64,000 nucleotides of DNA from Deltaproteobacteria bacterium (GTDB lineage: Bacteria; Myxococcota_A; UBA796; GCA-2862545): NCBI GenBank assembly GCA_006226595.1, contig SBGP01000098.1:62001-126000 (forward strand), written 5' to 3'. Below, in pieces: positions 8,980 through 17,408 of the stretch (position 1 is its first letter; each line of letters opens with the position of its first letter). The translations under genes were made by a program, and so were the position numbers. The notes beneath the pieces were generated by a model. It was not told the origin of the DNA, ran no database searches, and saw only the letters and a program-made list of their open reading frames with translations.

Positions 8980-9952
8980 GCGGCGCGTGTCCGCGCTGCC
9001 AGCGGTACAGCTCCTCTCCCGACACGTCCTTGAACACGACCTCGAGTCGCTCGGCGTCCATCGTCGCGACGGCGTAGCCCCAGCCCTCGGACCACGACCA
9101 CAGCTCGGCTTCACCGCACTTCTCGGCGGGGCAGTCCGCGATGCGACGGTGCTTGCCGCCCGCTCCGCTGGTGACGTTCGGCAGACCGCGGTCCACCGTC
9201 ATCTGCAGGTAGTGCGCGTGCCCGCTGGCCCACAGGTCGATGTCCACACCGAGGTCGTCCGCCCAGCCGCGCATCTGCATCGGCTGGTCGGTGTCGTCTC
9301 GATAGGTGCGCACCGGGTGATGCCCCGCGAACAGCACCCAACCGTCCGGGTGCGCGCCTCGATGGCGCACCACCGCCGCGCTCACCTCGTCCGCGAGCTT
9401 GCCGCGGGGCGGGCGCGTGGTGTCGACGACGACGATCAGCACCTCGCCGAGGTCGACGGTGTAGGTCAGGTCCGGCATCGCGATGCGCGGATGTTGCTCG
9501 GCATACGCGAGGTAGCAGGCCTCGGCGGCGGGGTGCCCATGCCGCTGGTGCTTGTCGTGGTTGCCGAGAGCGAGGAACACGGGCGGGCCAACCTCACCGA
9601 GGCCGGTGCCGAGCACCCGGTCCATGCGCGTCCGCGCCGACTCGGTCAGCTCGCCGCGGGGACAGACGGGGCCGGACCAGTACACCAGATCCCCGAGCGC
9701 CACGAGCGCATCGGGCTGCTCCGCGCGCATCGCATCGAGCATGCGCACGCGACAGTCGGTGGAGATGCCGTGTCCGCGCCCATGGGGGTCACAAGCCGCC
9801 GCGTCGCCGGGCAGTGCGCCCTCGACCACGCCCGTGTCCCCCACGAGCACCACGCGCACCGGCCCTTCACCGGGCAGCGCCACGGGATGTGGGAGGTGGT
9901 GCTGTCGAAGGCCCGCACAGGCGGTGAGCAGGAGCAGCGGAGCGAGTCGCAT
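8966..9952 (-). CDS. Metallophosphoesterase lipoprotein
   Basis: A 328-residue exported calcineurin-like phosphoesterase. The N-terminus ends in a lipobox LTAC at about residues 10-13, so it is predicted to be lipid-anchored. All the metal-binding motifs of the fold are present in order: VGDTG, ALGDLVY, LALGNHDKH, FAGHHP and ASGHAHYL, fitting a dinuclear metal phosphatase of the purple acid phosphatase type. It probably releases phosphate from organic esters outside the cytoplasm. ATG at 9952 is the start. Its 3' end overlaps the convergent oxidoreductase gene, and the hairpin at 9995-10016 separates it from the exported nuclease-fold gene upstream. Confidence 0.87.
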   Translation of the reverse strand: MRLAPLLLLTACAGLRQHHLPHPVALPGEGPVRVVLVGDTGVVEGALPGDAAACDPHGRGHGISTDCRVRMLDAMRAEQPDALVALGDLVYWSGPVCPRGELTESARTRMDRVLGTGLGEVGPPVFLALGNHDKHQRHGHPAAEACYLAYAEQHPRIAMPDLTYTVDLGEVLIVVVDTTRPPRGKLADEVSAAVVRHRGAHPDGWVLFAGHHPVRTYRDDTDQPMQMRGWADDLGVDIDLWASGHAHYLQMTVDRGLPNVTSGAGGKHRRIADCPAEKCGEAELWSWSEGWGYAVATMDAERLEVVFKDVSGEELYRWQRGHAPLTSP

Positions 9953-9994
9953 GCCTCCTGGGTACTCCGCGAGTGGCGCCGATCCAACGAAAAG

Positions 9995-10016
9995 AGCCCG
10001 GCCACAGGGCCGGGCT
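9995..10016 (-). terminator. Rho-independent terminator
   Basis: A perfect 9-bp stem (AGCCCGGCC / GGCCGGGCT) with a 4-base loop, followed on the minus strand by CTTTTCG. It lies 20 bases after the stop of the exported endonuclease/exonuclease/phosphatase gene, so it should end that transcript. Confidence 0.8.
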
Positions 10017-10035
10017 CCGTCGAGACGCGAGACGA

Positions 10036-11163
10036 TCAGTAGGTGATGTCCGCGACGACCGTGCCGTGGTCGGAGGGCCACAGGCCGGAAGCGGTCTTGT
10101 CGTCCTCGTCGTAGCCGATGACGTTGGCGCGCACGCGGGACGGCGCGCGGTCGGTCCAGATGAGGTCGATGCGCTCGTAGGAGCCGTCCGCCTCGTTCGC
10201 CACATCCTCGGCCTGGCAGCAGCTGTAGCCCGCGGCCTTGCCCGGCTTGTAGGCCCAGGCGTCGTGGTAGCCGGCGGCCCACATCTGCATGTACGGCGGG
10301 TAGATGGTGCCGAACGGCGTGGCGAGCGGTGCGTCGACGTCGGCGGAGTTGAAGTCGCCGGCGACCACGACACGGGAGGCCGGGTGGTTCGGGGCGCCCG
10401 CGAGGGTGGCGATCAGCTCGTAGGCCTGCGCGGACTGGATGTACGGCGCGAGCGGGTTGGTCGGGTCGGGGTAGCGGGTCTCGAGGTGGGTGGCGACGAA
10501 GCGGTAGGGCTGCGCGCCGACAGCGGCGTCGACGGCCACGAAGCCGCGGTCGAAGTCGATCGGGCCCGCCGGGGTGTTCGCCGTGGCGACGGTCGCGTAG
10601 TTCCAACCGAACGAGCCGAACAGCGCGACGTCGTCGCGAGCGAGGACCACGTCACGGTCGATGACGTTGAGCAGCGCCGGCACGCCGTTCACGTAGAACG
10701 GGATGCCGTAGAGGCCGGGGATCACCGACAGCGAGGTGGTGTCGAGGTTGGTGACCGAGCCAGCGACGACGAAGCCACCGCCCTTGGCATCGAGCGCGTC
10801 CATGGTCAGCGCGAGATGGTCGTTGAACGCACCGGCGATGCTCGGGTCGGTGCAGCCGTAGCCCGGGGGAACCGGCGCGAGGTCCGTACAGGTGTAGGCG
10901 AAGACCTCCTGCAGGGACGCGAAGTGCGGGTCCTTGGCGTGAATCTGATCCGCGAGAGCCTCGATGCGCTCCGGCGCGTTGGCCTCGGCGACGCGCTCGA
11001 GCACGGAGACGAGCTCCGCGTTGAAGGAGCCGGCGTCGGGGGCAGCCGCGAGCATGGTGAGGTCAGCGCCCAGATACTGGTTCTGCGTCATCACCACGAT
11101 GTCGCCAGCGAACGCGGGCGTCGAGAGAAGACAGGTCAGAAGCAGGGAACGCATCGGATTCAT
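10036..11163 (-). CDS. Secreted endonuclease/exonuclease/phosphatase-fold hydrolase
   Basis: A 375-residue exported enzyme. Residues 1-19 are a Sec signal peptide cleaved after AFA. The mature part has the EEP fold motifs in order: MTQNQYLGAD (Asn), ASLQEVFA (metal Glu), ATHLETR (His), AGDFNSAD (Asp and Asn) and PSDHGTVV (catalytic Asp-His). This superfamily covers secreted DNases, sphingomyelinases and inositol phosphatases; the sequence does not choose among them. Two adjacent cysteines (SCCQ) lie near residue 318. Start ATG at 11163 has GGAGG just upstream, and a candidate promoter lies at 11212-11240. Confidence 0.87.
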   Translation of the reverse strand: MNPMRSLLLTCLLSTPAFAGDIVVMTQNQYLGADLTMLAAAPDAGSFNAELVSVLERVAEANAPERIEALADQIHAKDPHFASLQEVFAYTCTDLAPVPPGYGCTDPSIAGAFNDHLALTMDALDAKGGGFVVAGSVTNLDTTSLSVIPGLYGIPFYVNGVPALLNVIDRDVVLARDDVALFGSFGWNYATVATANTPAGPIDFDRGFVAVDAAVGAQPYRFVATHLETRYPDPTNPLAPYIQSAQAYELIATLAGAPNHPASRVVVAGDFNSADVDAPLATPFGTIYPPYMQMWAAGYHDAWAYKPGKAAGYSCCQAEDVANEADGSYERIDLIWTDRAPSRVRANVIGYDEDDKTASGLWPSDHGTVVADITY

Positions 11164-11211
11164 GAGGCCTCCGGGGCTCTAGGACTTGGCACACGGAGGC
11201 TAGCAGCTTTC

Positions 11212-11240
11212 ACTATTTGGAAAACTGAAGTGCAATTCAA
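11212..11240 (-). promoter_or_regulatory. Candidate sigma-70 promoter for the secreted hydrolase
   Basis: On the minus strand TTGAAT (11240-11235) and AATAGT (11217-11212) are separated by 17 bases. Each matches four of six consensus positions. The surrounding 60 bases are clearly less GC-rich than the genome, as expected for a promoter. Confidence 0.4.
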
Positions 11241-11286
11241 CGGTGCCTGACACGCCGAGGTCATGCCGGATGCATCGGCACTTTTC

Positions 11287-11314
11287 GGCGACGATCCTTT
11301 TTTAGGGGATCGCC
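11287..11314. repeat. Imperfect inverted repeat after the aminotransferase-LuxE-LuxC operon
   Basis: GGCG(AC)GATCC and GGATCGCC flank a T-rich loop. It lies about 55 bases beyond the stop of the last operon gene. No U-tract follows the stem on either strand, so it is a weak terminator candidate or an operator. Confidence 0.35.
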
Positions 11315-11368
11315 TCTTGGAGATTTTGCATTTCGGGGCGCACACGATCCCGACGTGCAAAGTCCAGG

Positions 11369-12409
11369 TCAGGAACGGACGGTCGCGCCCACCCAATCCC
11401 GTCCATCGTGCAATCGGACGAGGTTCGGCCGCTGCATGCGTCCCAGGCCACAGACGCGCACCGCCCCGAGAGCCCGAACGGCGGACGCCGCCCCGGTCGA
11501 TTCCGTCCCCACAGTGGACAACCAGGGGGCCCAGGGTCGGAGGACCTCCATCAGGGCCTCGGCGTCCGGAACATGGAACAGAGCCGGGTGTCTCGGCAGT
11601 ACCGAAGGTTCAAATAGTCGAAGTGGCAACGCATGAACGGCACCACGTCCGGCGGGCACACAGAACCCCGTGACCGTAGCCAGTGCTCCGCGGCTCCGCG
11701 CCTGTGCCCACTCCCCCGCGCCGACCTCGCCGAGAGGCCAGCGAGCCTCGGCCCGCACCATCGCGTCGGCCAGGGCCTCGGCGGCTTCCTCCAGCGGAAG
11801 CGGTGTGAACACCGCCACCGGCGACAGACAGCCTCGGCCGTCGTGAAGGGCCAGATCCGCGGCCACGGCACCCCACGGGTCGCGGAAGCCCTCGGGAACC
11901 ACGGGGTCGACGCTGGCCTCACCCGTCACCCACGCCACCGAGAAGCGATGTCCGTGCGCATCGAACGTCTGGTGCGGCGTGAGCGAGGCGCGCAGCTGCG
12001 CCATCGTGTGGTCCGCCCCCATGGCAACGACGAGCTGGCTGTGCTCGACCGCGCGCCGATCTGGCGACGCCGTGAGCGGAAGGCCCGCGGTGCGGGCGGC
12101 TTCGACGAAGGCGTTCGCAGTCTTCTCCGCCCCCGCGGCGTACTTGAGGGTCACGGCCGTGCCGCGTCCGAGCAACACCGCGCACCACTCGATGGGCGCC
12201 GTGAACACGGTGCGGGCCGCGACGAAGGTCGCCGAGCGGTAGGGCTCGCCGGCACGCGCCGCTGCCGATGCAAGCGCCTCCGGCGTGAGCGCATCGAGCG
12301 CGACCGTCCACGCCTCCCGCGCCCCCTCGGCGGAGAGTGTCGTTCCGAGTGTGGAGGCATCCACGCTGCGCAAGGCGTCGCGCCAGGCCTGCACCTTGTC
12401 CCAGCTCAT
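11369..12409 (-). CDS. LuxC-like acyl-CoA/acyl-enzyme reductase
   Basis: A 346-residue protein resembling the LuxC acyl reductase family, a branch of the aldehyde dehydrogenase fold that reduces an acyl thioester to an aldehyde with NADPH. The candidate catalytic cysteine is Cys194 in DGRGCLSPVAVF, flanked as in aldehyde dehydrogenases. Residues 85-130 form the probable nucleotide-binding lobe. It is shorter than bioluminescence LuxC (about 480 residues), mainly at the N-terminus. Start ATG at 12409 overlaps the stop of the LuxE-like gene (ATGA). It is the third gene of a coupled aminotransferase-LuxE-LuxC operon. No luciferase genes are nearby, so light production is unlikely. The aldehyde is probably the substrate of the aminotransferase. 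Confidence 0.8.
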   Translation of the reverse strand: MSWDKVQAWRDALRSVDASTLGTTLSAEGAREAWTVALDALTPEALASAAARAGEPYRSATFVAARTVFTAPIEWCAVLLGRGTAVTLKYAAGAEKTANAFVEAARTAGLPLTASPDRRAVEHSQLVVAMGADHTMAQLRASLTPHQTFDAHGHRFSVAWVTGEASVDPVVPEGFRDPWGAVAADLALHDGRGCLSPVAVFTPLPLEEAAEALADAMVRAEARWPLGEVGAGEWAQARSRGALATVTGFCVPAGRGAVHALPLRLFEPSVLPRHPALFHVPDAEALMEVLRPWAPWLSTVGTESTGAASAVRALGAVRVCGLGRMQRPNLVRLHDGRDWVGATVRS

Positions 12410-13428
12410 CGCCCACCCCGCGCAGCCCATGCCTCTTCGGCCGTGAGGGAGCACCCGCGCGCGGGACTCCCCGGAAGCCGCCCGAACAGCGTGACGGCGC
12501 CATCTTCGCCGACGATGCCCTCGTCGAGGGTCTCGATGCCCACCGACGAGTCCAGGTTGCACAGATCGTAGAACCGCAGCTGCCCGGGCTCCCCGTCGGG
12601 CCTGGGCACGCCGGTCTCGGGATCGACGGCCACCGCGCGCAGCCAGGGCGGGGGCCGGTACGCGCTCTCCGGCGTGCCCCACAGCTGCGACGACAACTCG
12701 GTCATGCCGTACTCGGTGACGAGGTGGGTCGGGGCCAGGCAGCGCACGGTCTCGCGATACAGCTCTTCCCCTTCGAGGCGGTGCACCCGCCCCTTGAACC
12801 CGCCGGTGACCATGAGCACGGAACCCTCGGGCAGCGCGGCGGGACTCGCGTCGAGCCACTCGGCGAGCGCGAACGCGGTGGTGCCGACGAACGCCGGCCC
12901 GTCGAGGCTACGCATGCGTACCGCGAGCCCCTCCAGGTCCAGACCGGTCGCTGTCTGGTGCCAGGTCGCCTGACCTCCCCACGCCTCGAACAGCGCGACC
13001 ATGTGGGACAGCGACGAGTCCGGGTGCGTCGCCGGGTCGACGAGCAGCCCGACCACCTCCGCGGGCGTGGCCGGCAGGCAGGCCTCGGCCCAGCCGAGGG
13101 CACCGAGGTTGTACAGCTCCGCGCTGCGCATGCGATGCACGCCGCGTCCCCCGCCCGTGGTCCCGCTCGTTCGAAACACCGGACCTTCGGTGGCGGTGCC
13201 GACCGGCAGGTGCTTGAACAGCGCCACGGGCACCGCGGGGATGTCCTGCCACCGGGAGGGCATCGGGCCAGAGAGCGCACGCACCAGCGGGTCGCTGAGC
13301 GCCTGCCACTCGTGAATCGCGAGGGCGAGCGCGCCGAAGGACTCGGAGGGCTGCGCCCCTTCGAGGCTCGCGCGGACGAAGTCGCGGATGCGATCCGCGA
13401 GCAGCGCGGCGGGACCCTGCCAGCTCAC
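12406..13428 (-). CDS. LuxE-like acyl-activating enzyme (acyl-protein synthetase)
   Basis: A 340-residue member of the LuxE branch of the acyl-adenylating superfamily, which activates a carboxylic acid with ATP and holds it as an acyl thioester. The phosphate-binding motif is FRTSGTTGGGRG (85-96), and VTEYGMTELSS (238-248) matches the adenylate-contact motif YGxTE. The block PAVPVALFKHL (64-74) is typical of LuxE. The start GTG at 13428 overlaps the aminotransferase stop (GTGA) and its stop overlaps the LuxC-like start. In known pairs LuxE hands its acyl group directly to LuxC. The chain length or nature of the acid is not evident. Confidence 0.85.
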   Translation of the reverse strand: MSWQGPAALLADRIRDFVRASLEGAQPSESFGALALAIHEWQALSDPLVRALSGPMPSRWQDIPAVPVALFKHLPVGTATEGPVFRTSGTTGGGRGVHRMRSAELYNLGALGWAEACLPATPAEVVGLLVDPATHPDSSLSHMVALFEAWGGQATWHQTATGLDLEGLAVRMRSLDGPAFVGTTAFALAEWLDASPAALPEGSVLMVTGGFKGRVHRLEGEELYRETVRCLAPTHLVTEYGMTELSSQLWGTPESAYRPPPWLRAVAVDPETGVPRPDGEPGQLRFYDLCNLDSSVGIETLDEGIVGEDGAVTLFGRLPGSPARGCSLTAEEAWAARGGR

Positions 13429-14831
13429 GCGCACACCTCGACCAGCGCGTCGACGAACGCGGTCCACTGCGCCTCGGTGACGACGGCCGGAGGCGTGAGC
13501 CCGAGGGAGGTCGCGCCGGCGGGGAGCGTGATGAACCCACGCTGCAGCAGGGCTTCGCTCGTCGCCAGGCCATCGCGCCCGACCTCGACGCCGAGCATCA
13601 GGCCGCGCCCACGGGTGTCGAAGCCGCGCTCGGCAAGCAGCGCACGCACGAAACGGCTCGACTGCGCTGCCTTCGCCGGAATGTCCCCGTCGACGAGCGC
13701 CCGCAGCGAGGCGGCGGCGGCCGCACAGCTCACCGGGTGCCCGAGGAAGGTCTGCGTGTGCAGCGCTTCGCCGGTACTCGCGCCCCACGCCGCCATCACC
13801 GCTTCGGTGCCGAGGCAGGCCGACAGCGGGAAACCTCCGCCAAGCGCCTTGCCGACACACAGGAGGTCGGGCACGACGCCGAGGGCCTCACCCGCCCACC
13901 ACTCGCCGGTTCGACCGAGGCCGCACTGAATCTCGTCGAAAGCGAGCAACGCGCCGTGGGCGTGCGTCTCCTCGTCGATCATCTGCAGCCAGCCCGCGGG
14001 CGGCGCGTGCATGCCCCCGCGTCCCTGTACCGGCTCGGCGAGCACGAGTGCGACGTCTCCGGGAGCCAGAGCGGCGCGCAGCTCCTCGCGGGTGCAACCC
14101 CACGGCAGGTGGCGCACCCGGTCCGCGAGCAGACCCGCGAACGGCTCCGTGAACGCGTGCTTGTAGGCCTGGAGCGGGAGCACCCCGGTCGCGAGGCCAT
14201 GGTACGCGCGGTCGAAGGCGACGACGTGCGTGCGGCCGGTAGCGAGCACCGCGGTCTTCACCGCCGCATCCACCGCGTCGCTGCCCGAGCTGCCGAGCAG
14301 GGTCACCCGCAGCTCGCCTGGCGCGAGCTCGCCGAGTGCTTCGAGCAGCCGGATGCGAGCGGGGTCCGGCGAGGTGTCGCCCATCGCATGGACGAGCTGG
14401 TTCGCCTGGGCGGCGGCAGCCGCGACCACCGAGGGCGGGCGGTGACCGAGCAGCGCGACGCCGTAGCCAGCGATCAGGTCGACGAACACGTTGCCATCGA
14501 CGTCCTGCACGTTGGCGCCGACGGCTTCCTGCCACACCACCGGGTCCCGCTCGGACGCACCGAGCACGGCCGCACGACGCGCACGACGCGCCGTGACCGC
14601 GGGACACTCGAACCGCGCGAGACGGTCGGTCCACGCCCGCGACGCAGGGCCGGGGACGGGCGTGAGGAGCTGGGGAAGGTCGGTGCCGTGGATGGGAGCC
14701 TCCGACGGCGCCTCTATCTCGTTGCCTCGGACGCCGTGGGCGCATCGGCGGATCCCGTGAACCGGGACAGTCCCCCCGACAGCCGGCGACAATCCGGTGT
14801 CAGCTCGACGACCGGCCTGCGAAGCCGACAA
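13425..14831 (-). CDS. Class III PLP-dependent aminotransferase
   Basis: An omega-aminotransferase related to 4-aminobutyrate and ornithine aminotransferases. The PLP Asp lies in LLAFDEIQCGLGRTGEW, and the Schiff-base Lys in LCVGKALGGGFPLSA. LLGSSGSDAVDAAVKTA binds the PLP phosphate. The family-like region begins at about TDLPQLLTPVPG, so translation may start later than the ATG at 14831; no good in-frame ATG or GTG was found nearer. First gene of the coupled operon. Class III enzymes accept aldehydes and amines without an alpha-carboxylate, which fits amination of the aldehyde made by the LuxE/LuxC pair. Confidence 0.88.
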   Translation of the reverse strand: MSASQAGRRADTGLSPAVGGTVPVHGIRRCAHGVRGNEIEAPSEAPIHGTDLPQLLTPVPGPASRAWTDRLARFECPAVTARRARRAAVLGASERDPVVWQEAVGANVQDVDGNVFVDLIAGYGVALLGHRPPSVVAAAAAQANQLVHAMGDTSPDPARIRLLEALGELAPGELRVTLLGSSGSDAVDAAVKTAVLATGRTHVVAFDRAYHGLATGVLPLQAYKHAFTEPFAGLLADRVRHLPWGCTREELRAALAPGDVALVLAEPVQGRGGMHAPPAGWLQMIDEETHAHGALLAFDEIQCGLGRTGEWWAGEALGVVPDLLCVGKALGGGFPLSACLGTEAVMAAWGASTGEALHTQTFLGHPVSCAAAAASLRALVDGDIPAKAAQSSRFVRALLAERGFDTRGRGLMLGVEVGRDGLATSEALLQRGFITLPAGATSLGLTPPAVVTEAQWTAFVDALVEVCA

Positions 14832-15001
14832 TCGATGACATGGCCATTGCGAGCCTGAAACGTCACTTATCTATGCCCCCATTGCGGTGACCCAACGAAA
14901 AGACGCGAGAAAACTGCGATGTAGAGTGCGGCCGCGAGGTGGACGCCCTAAAGTGGAACCGTCAGAATGTTGACGAGTCAAGGGCACTCACTGGAGGGGA
15001 T

Positions 15002-15523
15002 ATGGTCCTCGACAACTACCGAACACTCCTGCTCGACAACGGCTACCAGCCGCTCAGCGTGCTCGGGTGGCAGCGCGCCCTGCTGCTCGACCTCTCGGAG
15101 CGGGTGGATGTGGTCGAGTACTACGACGATGTCGAGGTGCACTCACCGAGCCGTACCTTCGCGCTGCCGGCGGTCGTGCGCCTGCGGCAGTACCTGCGGA
15201 GAGTGCCGCGCGTGCTCCCCTACTCTCGCCGCAACGTGCTCGTGCGCGACGAGGGCACCTGCCAGTACTGCGGTCGCCAGCCGTCGTGGGGCAAGCTCAC
15301 CGTCGACCACGTCATGCCCCGCTCCCGCGGCGGTGGCTCCTCCTGGGAGAACGTGGTCACCGCGTGTGGGCCGTGCAACTCGGTGAAGGGGGACATGACG
15401 CCCGAAGAGGCGGGCATGCCCCTGCTCCGCGAGCCGATCCGTCCGGGCCTGTTCCGCCAGGGTCGCCTCGCGGTGCGCATCCAGGACATCCCCGAGGAGT
15501 GGCGCCTGTATCTGGCGGGCTGA
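15002..15523 (+). CDS. HNH endonuclease-domain protein
   Basis: A 173-residue protein with a C-terminal HNH domain. Zinc ligands Cys87-x2-Cys90 and Cys122-x2-Cys125 flank the active-site segment TVDHVMPRSRGGGSSWENVV (100-119), with catalytic His103 and conserved Asn117. The N-terminal 75 residues (MVLDNYRTLLLDNGYQPLSV) are the form common in stand-alone bacterial HNH proteins of unknown role, which are not restriction enzymes by context. ATG at 15002 is chosen because GGAGG lies five bases upstream; an in-frame GTG at 14939 is possible. It is divergent from the aminotransferase operon across about 170 bases. Confidence 0.87.
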   Translation: MVLDNYRTLLLDNGYQPLSVLGWQRALLLDLSERVDVVEYYDDVEVHSPSRTFALPAVVRLRQYLRRVPRVLPYSRRNVLVRDEGTCQYCGRQPSWGKLTVDHVMPRSRGGGSSWENVVTACGPCNSVKGDMTPEEAGMPLLREPIRPGLFRQGRLAVRIQDIPEEWRLYLAG

Positions 15524-15675
15524 GCGCTCGCGCCACCTTCGCGCCGGATCGAGGCACCGCCCTCGTTCCGGCGTTCGTGCATTGAAATCCCGCTGTGGAC
15601 GAGAAAACCGCGAACCAGATCCGGCCTGGGCTCACGTGGAGGGCGCAACCCTTTGGCGCTTCGCGTGGAGACCCG

Positions 15676-16302
15676 ATGACCATGGCCTTGACCCAGCACA
15701 CCCAAGGGACCGACGAGTCCCTGCTCACCGCCTGGCAAGCGGGAGACCGCAGCGCCGGCATGCAGCTCATCTCCCGCCACTACGACGCCATCGTGCGGTT
15801 CTTCCGCACCAAGGCGCCGCGGGAGGCCGAGGACCTGGTCCAGCGCACCTTCCTCGCGTGTAGCGAGTCGGCAGCGCGCTTCCAGGGCGACGGCACGTTC
15901 CGAGCCTTCCTGTTCGGTATCGCCCGGAACATCCTCTACGAGCACATTCGCCACGCGATGCGCGCCGGCCGGCACGTGGACTTCCACGCGCTCTCGGTCG
16001 CCGACATCCACCACGGCGTGTCCACCGAAGCGGCGAAGCGCGCCGAGACGCGCATCCTCCTCCGCGCGCTCCAGCTCGTGCCGATCGAGAGCCAGATGCT
16101 GCTCGAGCTGTTCTACTGGGAGGAGTTGTCGGTGAACGAGGTCGCCGAGGCCCTGGATATCCCCGTCGGAACCGTGAAGAGCCGCCTGCACCGCGCTCGG
16201 GAGCAGCTCCGGGGCGCCCTGCCCGAGGCACCGACCGATGCCGAGGACCCGCGCAGCGGCCAGTTCCTGCTCGAGCAGTGGCTCGGCAAGCTCGACGAGT
16301 AA
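15676..16302 (+). CDS. ECF-type RNA polymerase sigma factor
   Basis: A 208-residue sigma factor with only regions 2 and 4. Region 2 is around DLVQRTFLACSESAARFQGDGTFRAFLFGIARN (residues about 55-90). Region 4 carries a helix-turn-helix in LSVNEVAEALDIPVGTVKSRLHRAREQLRG. ATG at 15676 has GGAG five bases upstream; a GTG at 15595 would add a 27-residue tail. No anti-sigma gene is next to it, which is unusual for ECF factors. It is convergent with a larger sigma-70 factor; a hairpin lies between them. Confidence 0.9.
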   Translation: MTMALTQHTQGTDESLLTAWQAGDRSAGMQLISRHYDAIVRFFRTKAPREAEDLVQRTFLACSESAARFQGDGTFRAFLFGIARNILYEHIRHAMRAGRHVDFHALSVADIHHGVSTEAAKRAETRILLRALQLVPIESQMLLELFYWEELSVNEVAEALDIPVGTVKSRLHRAREQLRGALPEAPTDAEDPRSGQFLLEQWLGKLDE

Positions 16303-16315
16303 CCCGGACACGAAA

Positions 16316-16338
16316 AGGGCCGGGACTGGCCCGGCCTT
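16316..16338 (-). terminator. Rho-independent terminator between two sigma genes
   Basis: Stem GGCCGGG / CCCGGCC with a 5-base loop, extended by flanking A/T bases. On the minus strand the stem is followed by CTTTTCG, so it should terminate the sigma-70 gene, whose stop is 20 bases away. The plus strand has only a short T run. Confidence 0.78.
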
Positions 16339-16357
16339 GGTTCTCCGCGGTCCGAGA

Positions 16358-17353
16358 TCAGGCGCGGATGTTCGACTGCTCGCGCAGGCGAAGCAGGGCC
16401 TCGCGCTCGATCTGACGCACGCGCTCGCGCGACAGACCCATCTCCTTGCCGACCTCGGAGAGGGTGCGGAACTCGCCGTCCTCGAGGCCGTAGCGACGGG
16501 TCAGCACGAAGCGCTGACGGTCGGTGAGCACGAGGTCGAAGGCCGAGTGCATGCGGGCCAGCTCCTGGCTCTGCATCGCCTCGCCATCCGGGGAGGGCGC
16601 ATCGTCGTCGGAGAGGAAGCGCTCGAGCGGACGCGGGCGCGGACCGTCGTCGACCGGCTGCTCCAGGGAGATGGTGTTGCCCTGGGAGAGCAGGAGCTCG
16701 GCGCGCTCCTTGTCGATGCCGACTTCCTCGGCGAGCTCGGCGATGCCATAGGGCATCCCGGCCGCCTCGAAACGCTTTATGGCCTTGCGCAGGTTCCGGG
16801 TCTGCTCGACGGCGCAGCCGGGCAGGCGCACGGGACGACCGGTGTGGTCGATGGCGCGGGTCATCTGCGCGCGAACCCACCACCGCGCATAGGTCGAGAA
16901 GCGGATGCCACGGTCGGGGTCGAAGCGCTTCGCCGCACGGAGCAGGCCGATGTAGCCCTCCTGCACGAGGTCCTCTTCGTCCATGAACGGGCCAGCGAGC
17001 TTGCGGGCCTCACCATGAGCGATGCGGCGACCGCTCATCGCGAGACGCCAGCGCAGGTTCTCGGCCTCGGCCCAGGCGGTCTTCGCCTGGCGCGCGCGCA
17101 GCTTCAGGTCGGAGTCCTGGCGGTACTCCTTCCAGATGGCCTCGACGGCGGACTCGAGACGGTCGACGGCACCCGCACGCGTGCGCTCGGCGCGATCCGG
17201 CTTCTTCTGGAGAATGTCCTCCGCGAGCTCGAGGCCCGCGATGGCTTCCTTGGCCGCATTCTCCGCAGCGCGGATCTTGCGGGCGATGTCCTTCTCCTCT
17301 TCGGCGGTGAGGCGTTCACCCTGGCGCCGCTCGGAGCGGGAAAATCCCATCAT
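16358..17353 (-). CDS. Sigma-70 family factor (group 2/RpoH-like)
   Basis: A 331-residue sigma factor with regions 2 to 4. Region 2 is DEEDLVQEGYIGLLRAAKRF and FSTYARWWVRAQMTRAIDHT (about residues 125-180). Region 3 covers about 190-240. Region 4 is LTDRQRFVLTRRYGLEDGEF plus the helix-turn-helix LSEVGKEMGLSRERVRQIER near the C-terminus. The N-terminal 100 residues are highly charged, predicted helical, and do not carry sigma region 1.1. Length and layout fit an alternative (RpoH/RpoS-like) factor rather than the housekeeping one. trpS lies 55 bases upstream on the same strand. Confidence 0.9.
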   Translation of the reverse strand: MMGFSRSERRQGERLTAEEEKDIARKIRAAENAAKEAIAGLELAEDILQKKPDRAERTRAGAVDRLESAVEAIWKEYRQDSDLKLRARQAKTAWAEAENLRWRLAMSGRRIAHGEARKLAGPFMDEEDLVQEGYIGLLRAAKRFDPDRGIRFSTYARWWVRAQMTRAIDHTGRPVRLPGCAVEQTRNLRKAIKRFEAAGMPYGIAELAEEVGIDKERAELLLSQGNTISLEQPVDDGPRPRPLERFLSDDDAPSPDGEAMQSQELARMHSAFDLVLTDRQRFVLTRRYGLEDGEFRTLSEVGKEMGLSRERVRQIEREALLRLREQSNIRA

Positions 17354-17408
17354 GGGAATGCTTTCCTTGCGTTTCGTTCGATAGACAGAGATTGTGCCGG
17401 CGGGCAGC

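Noticed and set aside
11369-13428. A lux (bioluminescence) operon
   Set aside because: LuxC- and LuxE-like genes occur, but luxA, luxB and luxD are absent and an aminotransferase replaces them, so light emission is not supported.
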